In this document: positions 8,305 through 13,025 of the stretch, piece by piece | Numbering within the stretch: position 1 is the first letter of the stretch | How the letters are laid out: the number at the start of each line of letters is the position of its first letter | NCBI GenBank assembly: GCA_024650095.1 | Contig: JANKMV010000022.1 | Location: forward strand, 481 to 13,505 | Direction of reading: 5' to 3' | Length of the DNA: 13,025 nt | Source: Bacillota bacterium | GTDB lineage: Bacteria; Bacillota; Dethiobacteria; Dethiobacterales; Dethiobacteraceae | Notes under the pieces: generated by a model | Databases searched by the model: none | The model's input: only the letters and a program-made list of their open reading frames with translations | Told to the model about the DNA's origin: nothing | Made by a program: the position numbers and the translations under genes

Positions 8305-8357
8305 TAATTGTTATTTGTAGCGAAATGTATAAATGTTGCCAATAGTGTAACCAATTA
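8305..8357 (+). repeat. diverged copy of the right-edge structured element
   Basis: TAATTG (8305-8310) plus TTA pairs with TAA plus CAATTA (8352-8357), with one bulged C. Inside this stem lie TAGCGAAATG (8318-8327) and GCCAAT-AGT-GTAACCA (8338-8353). The tandem units at 12839-13025 have the same TAGCGAAATG on the 5' side, GCCAATGTAACCA on the 3' side (lacking only the 3-nt AGT) and a closing stem around them. The apical part differs: 10 nt here, against an 18-nt segment containing a 6-bp hairpin there. Confidence 0.55.
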
Positions 8358-8363
8358 CCCAAG

Positions 8364-8450
8364 CCCATAAACTGCATAGATGATGCAGCTGTACATAGCA
8401 TTATGGGATCCTGAGCAACAGTTATGCTTGCTAAGGATGGCGCTTAGCGC
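8364..8450 (+). promoter_or_regulatory. structured leader of the corrinoid protein gene
   Basis: The roughly 300 bp before the corrinoid gene holds no convincing gene; its 3' part is densely structured. CCCATAA (8364-8370) pairs with TTATGGG (8401-8407), enclosing a perfect CTGCAT-agatg-ATGCAG hairpin (8372-8388). Directly after it, ATCCT-G-AGCAA (8408-8418) pairs with TTGCT-A-AGGAT (8428-8438): ten base pairs with one G-A mismatch and a 9-nt loop. A third hairpin, GCGC-TTA-GCGC, follows at 8440-8450, ending 25 nt before the ribosome site. No hairpin is followed by a T run, so they are not ordinary terminators. I do not recognise a cobalamin riboswitch or another known class. A cis-acting RNA is inferred. 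The upstream part (8214-8300) contains an A tract and nothing I can name. Confidence 0.45.
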
Positions 8451-8475
8451 GTACTAATTTGTTAGAAAGAAAAAA

Positions 8476-8480
8476 GGAGG
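8476..8480 (+). promoter_or_regulatory. ribosome binding site fixing the corrinoid protein start
   Basis: GGAGG lies 7 nt before the ATG at 8488. A TTG codon at 8482, two codons earlier in frame, would leave only 1 nt and is rejected. Confidence 0.85.
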
Positions 8481-8487
8481 ATTGTAC

Positions 8488-9126
8488 ATGTTAGACTTAA
8501 AAGCTTTAACAGAAGCAGTAGGGGAATTAGATGAGGAAAAGGTCGTTAGTGAATTAACAGCATTTGTCGCATCAAATCCTACAGAACAAGACGCACAAAA
8601 AGCCGTTGCAGCTTGCCAAGCCGGTATGGCCGTAGTTGGTGACCTGTTTGAACAAGGCGAGTACTTCGTCGGTGACTTAATCTTCGCAGGTGAACTGCTA
8701 ACGAATGCTATTGACGTATTAAAGCCTGTTCTGGGTAGCGAAACTGCTGCTAGTGTTGGTGCAATTGTGTTAGGAACAGTTTCTGGTGACCTACATGATA
8801 TCGGCAAAAACATTTACAAAAGTATGATGGAAGCTGCTGGTTTTGTTGTATATGATCTGGGTATTGACCAACCCGCTAGTGCATTTGTAGACAAAGTAAA
8901 AGAAGTTAAGCCTGCTGTTGTTGGTATGAGTGGCGTACTAACATTGGCTCTCGAAGCAATGAAAGAAACCGTTGATGCTCTTCAAGAAGCTGGCGTACGC
9001 GACACCGTTAAAATTATTATCGGTGGCAATCCCGTCACTAAAGAGGCTTGTGAGCAAATTGGTGCCGATGCCTTTACAACCAATGCTGCTGAAGGCGTAA
9101 AAATCGCCCAAGGTTGGGTAGCATAA
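8488..9126 (+). CDS. corrinoid (B12-binding) methyl-carrier protein
   Basis: This 212-residue soluble protein has the architecture of the MtaC/MtbC/MtvC-like corrinoid carriers and of the corrinoid module of MetH. An N-terminal helical cap domain (about 1-85) is followed by a Rossmann-like B12-binding domain. The cobalt-ligand motif DLHDIG is at residues 101-106, with His103 as the lower axial ligand. SGV at 148-150 and GG at 179-180 occupy the usual nucleotide-tail contact positions. By family, it carries a methyl group on its cobalt from a substrate-specific methyltransferase to a second methyltransferase. The length is normal and all key residues are present. It is monocistronic here, with a structured leader and its own strong terminator. 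No substrate-specific methyltransferase or reductive activase is adjacent. The UroD-family protein at 93-1472 is the only other methyl-transfer component in view. The methylated substrate cannot be told. Confidence 0.93.
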   Translation: MLDLKALTEAVGELDEEKVVSELTAFVASNPTEQDAQKAVAACQAGMAVVGDLFEQGEYFVGDLIFAGELLTNAIDVLKPVLGSETAASVGAIVLGTVSGDLHDIGKNIYKSMMEAAGFVVYDLGIDQPASAFVDKVKEVKPAVVGMSGVLTLALEAMKETVDALQEAGVRDTVKIIIGGNPVTKEACEQIGADAFTTNAAEGVKIAQGWVA

Positions 9127-9143
9127 TAACTAGTTTTCACATT

Positions 9144-9180
9144 AAGAGTGACAAGGATAAGTTCCTTGCCACTCTTTTTA
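9144..9180 (+). terminator. Rho-independent terminator after the corrinoid gene
   Basis: AAGAGTG-a-CAAGGA (9144-9157) pairs with TCCTTG-c-CACTCTT (9163-9176) around a 5-nt loop, with one internal mismatch, followed by a T run. It begins 18 nt after the stop codon. Confidence 0.9.
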
Positions 9181-9200
9181 TGTAAATAGGAAATAAAAAG

Positions 9201-9226
9201 TCCGGAATAGTCTTGACCGTTCCGGA
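9201..9226 (+). repeat. inverted repeat TCCGGAA / TTCCGGA
   Basis: TCCGGAA (9201-9207) and TTCCGGA (9220-9226) form a perfect 7-bp inverted repeat with a 12-nt centre, and each arm is itself nearly palindromic. No T run follows. It could be an operator or RNA hairpin in the long region before the permease gene; a binding factor cannot be named. The rest of 9181-9520, a region with no gene, shows no recognisable purine riboswitch, no convincing ORF and no strong promoter. Confidence 0.5.
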
Positions 9227-9520
9227 ACTATAAGAACAGCAAAAATCGATGCTTAACGGATATTAGAAAACGACAACACTACATGTTCAAAACCGTTACT
9301 ACATTGTATAGACAGCAGCAAAAGACAGAAAAAGTTTCAGGATAGCAAAAAATAAACAGGACAACCCCTCTATTGCGCGAATATATTCTTGATACGACAA
9401 AGTTCGCAAAGGAGTAATTATCAGCTATTTAAAGGGACGAATTTTGTTTGGGTTGGCAAACGGCACATATGGGTAGATTAGGTAACGAAAAAAAAATATG
9501 GATTGGAGAGGGTAAATAGG

Positions 9521-10924
9521 ATGAGTGTGAACAAAAAGATTGTTTATGGACTTGATGAAATACCGAAGCCTTTGAGCAAAGCGTTTGCTCTAGGTCTGCA
9601 ACATGTACTTACAATGTTTGGGGCAACTGTAGCGGTGCCGTTGCTGGTGGCGCCTGCCATGGGAATGGATGCGGGGCAAACGGCTTTACTCGTGGCGGCA
9701 GCGATGTTGTCTGCAGGTGTAGCAACACTTTTGCAAGTAAATCTCGGTACTCGACTTCCCATTGTGCAAGGAATGTCTTTTGCATTCTTAGGACCTTTCT
9801 TTGCTATTATTGCCGCCGTTACAGGACGTGGTGGTGATGCGGCTACGATCATGACATATATTACGGGTGCAATTATTTTAGGCTCCCTTGTGGAAATGTT
9901 TATCGGATTTTCAGGATTAATAGGGAAAATCCGCAATGTTTTGACTCCCGTCGTCATCGGTCCTGTCATTGCTCTCATTGGTCTTTCCCTTTATGGATCT
10001 GGAGCCCCCATGGCTGGCCAAAACTGGTTGCTGTCTGGGCTGGTTATCGTACTCATCTTTTTCCTTACTTTAGTTGTAGGTCGCAAGAAACCCATCTTTT
10101 CTGTCTTTAGTATACTTGCTTCTGTAATTATCACATACCTATTAGCGGTAATCTTAACGGTTACCGGCATCTACACCATTGCCACGCCAGGTTTTGTGGA
10201 TTTTGCTCCTGTAATTAATGCGCAGTGGTTTCGTCTTAATGTTATCTTCCCTTGGGGCGCACCTAGATTTGACCTAGGCTTTTTCTTGGTGGTGTTGGCA
10301 GGTTATCTTGCGTCTACCATTGAATCGTATGGCGATTATCATGCCATGGCTTCTGCAGCCGCTGTGCCTGAACTATCAGGAAAACAGGTTAGTCTTGGTA
10401 TTGGCATGGAAGGGATTGGTTGTTTCTTAGCCGGAATCTTTGGTGGTCTAGCTAATACCAGTTATACCGAAAATATCGGATTAGTAGGATTGACAGGGGT
10501 TGCAAGTCGCTATGTTGTTAATATTGGCGCCGGTATTCTAATCTTCCTTGGCATTTTTGCTAAATTTGGTGGCGCAGTTGCCACAATTCCTTCACCCATT
10601 GTTGGGGGTCTCTACTGTGCTTTATTTGGCCTCATTGCTGCCATTGGTATTAGTAATGCGGCTAAAGCAGATCTGTCTTCGATGCGTAATTTAATGATCA
10701 TAGGTTTTATCCTTTTCATGGGTCTTAGCGTTCCCACCTATTTCACTGGATTGGAAGCCGCAGGTACGCCATTTGTCATTGAAGGTGCAGTCTGGCTTTC
10801 GGAGATTATTACTACCATTGGTAAAACAAGCATGGCCGTGGCCGCATTCTTGGGTTTGATCTTGGACAATTTGATTCCAGGCACAGCGCAGGAACGTGGG
10901 ATCTCTTCCAAGGTAGAACAGTAG
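9521..10924 (+). CDS. NCS2 family xanthine/uracil permease
   Basis: This 467-residue polytopic membrane protein matches the nucleobase:cation symporter-2 family, which imports xanthine, uric acid or uracil with protons or sodium. The sequence begins with a short polar stretch ending ALGLQHVLTMFGATVAVPLL, typical of the first helix of the family. IVQGMSFAFLGPF corresponds to the helix-3 QxxS-type region, ESYGDYHAMA holds the substrate-binding Glu of helix 8, and NTSYTENIGLVGLTGVASR is the helix-10 signature. Length is normal and no break is seen. The start is the ATG at 9521, preceded by GGAGAGGG about 8 nt upstream; a TTG at 9503 lies before that site and is rejected. It appears to stand alone: a terminator lies 340 bp upstream and an 84-bp gap separates it from trmK. 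No terminator is evident after it, so read-through into trmK is possible. Xanthine versus uracil specificity is not resolved. Confidence 0.9.
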   Translation: MSVNKKIVYGLDEIPKPLSKAFALGLQHVLTMFGATVAVPLLVAPAMGMDAGQTALLVAAAMLSAGVATLLQVNLGTRLPIVQGMSFAFLGPFFAIIAAVTGRGGDAATIMTYITGAIILGSLVEMFIGFSGLIGKIRNVLTPVVIGPVIALIGLSLYGSGAPMAGQNWLLSGLVIVLIFFLTLVVGRKKPIFSVFSILASVIITYLLAVILTVTGIYTIATPGFVDFAPVINAQWFRLNVIFPWGAPRFDLGFFLVVLAGYLASTIESYGDYHAMASAAAVPELSGKQVSLGIGMEGIGCFLAGIFGGLANTSYTENIGLVGLTGVASRYVVNIGAGILIFLGIFAKFGGAVATIPSPIVGGLYCALFGLIAAIGISNAAKADLSSMRNLMIIGFILFMGLSVPTYFTGLEAAGTPFVIEGAVWLSEIITTIGKTSMAVAAFLGLILDNLIPGTAQERGISSKVEQ

Positions 10925-10938
10925 GAAATTGGGGTAGT

Positions 10939-10966
10939 CGGATTCTAATTCAGCAGAATATATAAT
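10939..10966 (+). promoter_or_regulatory. tentative promoter before trmK
   Basis: A perfect TATAAT at 10961-10966 lies 42 nt before the trmK ATG, but no good -35 hexamer is seen 16-18 bp upstream. Transcription from the permease gene may also contribute. Confidence 0.25.
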
Positions 10967-11008
10967 TTTAGGTATAAATGGAAAAAATAATAGCGGAGGT
11001 GGACGCAT

Positions 11009-11722
11009 ATGAAACTCACCCCGCGCCTACAGGCAATTGCCGAGCTAATTCCCCAGGGCAGTGTAGTGGCGGATATCGGTACAGACCACGCCTATCTACC
11101 CGTTTATTTATTGCTTGAGCAGATTATCCAGAAAGCTGTGGCTACTGACATAAATCAAGCTCCTCTCGAGCAAGCGCAGGAAACAATTGCGGCGTTTAAT
11201 TGCCACCAAAGAATTGACTTACGACTTGGCGATGGACTACAGATCCTGAAAGAAGAAGACGAGGTAGATACAGTAGTAATTGCAGGTCTGGGTGGTCGGA
11301 CCATTGCTTCTATTCTCACAGAAGGAAGTGCGGACCTCCGTACACTTAAGCGGATCATTCTGCAACCAATGAATGAAACCGGATTTCTACGACAGTTTCT
11401 AGCAGAGAATGGATTTGCTCTTATTCACGAAACGTTAGTGTTGGAGAGCAAGCACCTTTATGAAATCATTCTCGCTACGCCAGGTCAAGAAATAGAGCGT
11501 GATCCTTTCCGTATTTCGCTAGGTCCGAGATTATTAGAAAAACAGCCACCCTTATTGCCATTGTTATTGAAAGAAAAAATCCGCAAGCTTCGTATTATTT
11601 ATTACAATTTGCAACAAGCGAAGAAAGAGGATGTATCTGAAATGATTTGTGAAGTGGAGAGGCAACTACATTGCCTGCAGGAGGTGCTAGCCAGTGCAAC
11701 TCAAGGTGCAAACGCTGATTAA
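11009..11722 (+). CDS. trmK: tRNA (adenine-22-N1) methyltransferase TrmK
   Basis: This 237-residue enzyme is a class I SAM-dependent methyltransferase of the TrmK (YqfN) family, which methylates N1 of adenine 22 in the D-arm of certain tRNAs. The SAM-binding strand and loop ADIGTDHAYLP are at residues 21-31, the acidic residue after strand 2 is in ATDIN (45-49), GDGL is at 74-77 and the family signature IAGLGG is at 91-96, followed by LQPMNET. The C-terminus is helical, as in characterised members. The ATG at 11009 follows GGAGG by 9 nt. Its last 29 nt overlap the start of yqfO, an arrangement consistent with translational coupling; in Bacillus the two genes are also adjacent, downstream of sigA. 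Here the upstream neighbour is instead a permease gene, so the usual dnaG-sigA context is missing from the window. Confidence 0.95.
   Translation: MKLTPRLQAIAELIPQGSVVADIGTDHAYLPVYLLLEQIIQKAVATDINQAPLEQAQETIAAFNCHQRIDLRLGDGLQILKEEDEVDTVVIAGLGGRTIASILTEGSADLRTLKRIILQPMNETGFLRQFLAENGFALIHETLVLESKHLYEIILATPGQEIERDPFRISLGPRLLEKQPPLLPLLLKEKIRKLRIIYYNLQQAKKEDVSEMICEVERQLHCLQEVLASATQGANAD
11680..11684 (+). promoter_or_regulatory. ribosome binding site fixing the GTG start of yqfO
   Basis: GGAGG inside the trmK reading frame lies 9 nt before GTG at 11694. No ATG competes nearby, which supports a GTG start and a 29-nt overlap with trmK. Confidence 0.75.
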
Positions 11723-12812
11723 TATAATAGAACAATTAGCGCCTAAACGGCTTGCGTTTGAGTGGGATCAGGTGGGTTTGCAACTGGGTAGTCAGCAAGG
11801 TACCGTTAGCAAAATCTATGTTACATTGGATGTAAATGAAGATGTTCTCGCTGAAGCCATCATGATGGGTGCCGATTTTATCGTCACCCATCATCCATTT
11901 ATCTTTAAGGCTTTAACTGCAATACGAACTGATCAAGTACAGGGGGCACTAATATCGCAAGCACTGCAAGCAGGTATCAGCATATATGCGGCTCACACAA
12001 ACCTGGATGTGGCAGCTGGGGGTGTTAATGATGCACTCGCCCAACGCCTTAAGCTTAAAAAGACACAGATCTTACACATAGTGGGACAAGATGAACTAGA
12101 AAAAATAGTGGTTTTTGTGCCGCAAAACCACGAAAGTGATGTGCGCAATGCCATGGCTGCCGCAGGAGCTGGATGGCTTGGTAATTACAGCCACTGTAGT
12201 TTCCAAGTACGGGGCATGGGCACATTTATACCAGGTGAAGGTACAACACCCTACCTGGGTGAACAAGGGAAATTGGCAAAGGTTGAGGAAGTCCGTTTGG
12301 AAACCATTATACCTGCAAGTTTACGGAAGCAGGTAGTACAAGCCATGCTTAAAGCGCATCCCTATGAAGAGGTAGCATATGATTTATATCCACTACTCAA
12401 TGAAGGAAAAACCTACGGCTTGGGACGAGTGGGTTACTTGCAACAACCTTGCACACTTACTGAATTCACTTACTATGTCAAAGAAAAGTTAAAGATTCCC
12501 CTCGCACGTGTGGCAGGTGACAGTAGCCGCATAATTAAGAAAGTAGCGGTCTGTGGTGGAGCCGGTAGTGATTTAATTCATGCGGCGTTGTTTGCTGGAG
12601 CGGATGTGTTGGTGACGGGAGATTTAAAGTACCATGAGGCACAGGACGCCAATGCATTAGGACTTGCAGTGATTGATGCAGGGCATGATGGCACAGAACG
12701 TGTAATTGTGCCTGAACTTTGCAATTATCTACACAAACAGCTTACGTCAACGGGATATTATGTGGATATTGTTGCTTCAAGCGTTGAAACAGCGCCTTGG
12801 TATTTACTGTAA
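11694..12812 (+). CDS. Nif3-like dinuclear metal centre protein (YqfO type)
   Basis: This 372-residue protein of the Nif3/DUF34 family is the long form with an inserted CutA/PII-like domain between the two Nif3 halves. Metal-ligand motifs are THHPF (residues 65-69), AHTNLD (100-105) and, near the C-terminus, DAGHDGTE (328-335), together supplying the His, Asp and Glu ligands of the binuclear site. The insert runs from about 130 to 235 and contains the AHPYEEVAYD segment (221-230) typical of that domain. Homologues form toroidal hexamers; the physiological role is not settled, and GTP cyclohydrolase I type 2 annotations of such proteins are doubtful. The start is GTG at 11694, supported by a GGAGG site within trmK. 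It is the last gene of the trmK-yqfO pair and is followed at once by a strong terminator. The family call is firm. Confidence 0.93.
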   Translation: MQLKVQTLINIIEQLAPKRLAFEWDQVGLQLGSQQGTVSKIYVTLDVNEDVLAEAIMMGADFIVTHHPFIFKALTAIRTDQVQGALISQALQAGISIYAAHTNLDVAAGGVNDALAQRLKLKKTQILHIVGQDELEKIVVFVPQNHESDVRNAMAAAGAGWLGNYSHCSFQVRGMGTFIPGEGTTPYLGEQGKLAKVEEVRLETIIPASLRKQVVQAMLKAHPYEEVAYDLYPLLNEGKTYGLGRVGYLQQPCTLTEFTYYVKEKLKIPLARVAGDSSRIIKKVAVCGGAGSDLIHAALFAGADVLVTGDLKYHEAQDANALGLAVIDAGHDGTERVIVPELCNYLHKQLTSTGYYVDIVASSVETAPWYLL

Positions 12813-12838
12813 GACAGGTGTGGTACCTGTCTTTTCTT
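12812..12838 (+). terminator. Rho-independent terminator after yqfO
   Basis: AGACAGGT (12812-12819) pairs perfectly with ACCTGTCT (12825-12832) around a 5-nt loop, followed by TTTCTT. It starts at the last base of the stop codon. Its T tract merges into a TTTCTTGTACTG string that is repeated inside the adjoining array. Confidence 0.9.
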
Positions 12839-13025
12839 GTACTGAAAGTGTGCGTCAAGGGAACTGAATGAGGCCCACTTTCTTGTACTGGTTTATAGCG
12901 AAATGCTTGCAATTAGCAAGCGGGCCAATGTAACCAGTACTGAAAGTGTGCGTTAAGGGAACTGAATGAGGGCCCACTTTCTTGTACTGGTTTATAGCGA
13001 AATGCTTGCAATTAGCAAGCGGGCC
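12839..13025. repeat. tandem 98/99-bp structured repeat, two units, running off the window
   Basis: Unit 1 (12839-12936) and unit 2 (12937-13025, cut by the window end) are the same apart from C/T at 12856 and one inserted G in GAGGGCCC of unit 2. Each unit has two stem-loops. Hairpin A pairs GTAC-t-GAAAGTG with CACTTTC-tt-GTAC (12839-12850 with 12876-12888). Hairpin B pairs GTACTGGTT (12885-12893) with AACCAGTAC (12932-12940) and contains the perfect hairpin GCTTGC-aatta-GCAAGC (12905-12921). Conserved single-stranded candidates TAGCGAAATG (12896-12905) and GCCAATGT (12924-12931) flank that hairpin. Neither strand shows a credible ORF. It is not CRISPR, since the whole unit is repeated without variable spacers. 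Identity is unknown: it might be a non-coding RNA array, a small mobile repeat or a regulatory element. Confidence 0.85.

Noticed and set aside
8435..8449. GG-N10-GC match to a sigma-54 -24/-12 promoter just before the corrinoid gene
   Set aside because: Only the two dinucleotides match; the rest departs from TGGCAC-N5-TTGC, and the site lies within strong hairpins. Kept only as a weak possibility.
8364..8450. Cobalamin riboswitch upstream of the corrinoid gene
   Set aside because: The B12-box and the other conserved core strings I know were not found, so the structured leader is left unclassified.
9282..9344. Small open frame of 20 codons upstream of the permease gene
   Set aside because: No ribosome binding site precedes its ATG and the peptide has no recognisable features.
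12839..13025. CRISPR array at the right edge
   Set aside because: The complete 98/99-bp unit is repeated, with no short repeat alternating with unique spacers.

Overview
The window looks like a piece of chromosome from an anaerobic Firmicute (Clostridia or Negativicutes type). The main signs are a TrmK plus Nif3/YqfO pair in which YqfO carries the inserted domain typical of Bacillus-like homologues, strong GGAGG ribosome binding sites, corrinoid-dependent methyl-transfer proteins of the kind used by acetogens and other anaerobes, and a HAE1-type RND pump of the variety found in Gram-positive bacteria. I cannot assign a genus from the sequence alone.

Layout. On the minus strand, reading leftward from about 6.78 kb: a large RND exporter with a long coiled-coil insertion (3013-6777), a DHA3/MFS_3-type major facilitator exporter (1626-2870) and a UroD-family corrinoid methyltransferase-like protein (93-1472). 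The last two have recognisable sigma-70-type promoters of their own, so this is a set of separate transcription units rather than one operon. On the plus strand: a sigma-54-dependent AAA+ activator whose N-terminus starts in the middle of a PAS-like domain (6941-8188), then about 300 bp of structured non-coding DNA, a stand-alone corrinoid (B12-binding) protein (8488-9126) with a strong terminator, about 340 bp of leader or intergenic DNA, a xanthine/uracil-type NCS2 permease (9521-10924), and the overlapping pair trmK-yqfO (11009-12812), which ends in a strong terminator. The window closes inside a tandem array of a 98/99-bp unit that folds into two nested or alternating stem-loops.

How the genes fit together. 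The corrinoid protein and the UroD-family protein are two of the three usual parts of a methyltransferase system (corrinoid carrier plus methyltransferase). The substrate-specific first methyltransferase and the reductive activase are not in the window. The adjacent sigma-54 activator is a plausible regulator of the corrinoid gene by position, but I see no convincing -24/-12 promoter. The RND and MFS pumps look like efflux functions without a recognisable adaptor or outer-membrane partner nearby. The permease and trmK-yqfO are ordinary housekeeping genes.

Most unusual signals: (1) the two-copy structured repeat at the right edge; (2) a diverged element sharing TAGCGAAATG, GCCAAT-GTAACCA and the closing-stem layout, about 4.5 kb away in the leader of the corrinoid gene; (3) three further strong hairpins in that same leader; (4) the 227-residue coiled-coil hairpin inserted in the RND pump where the docking subdomain normally lies.
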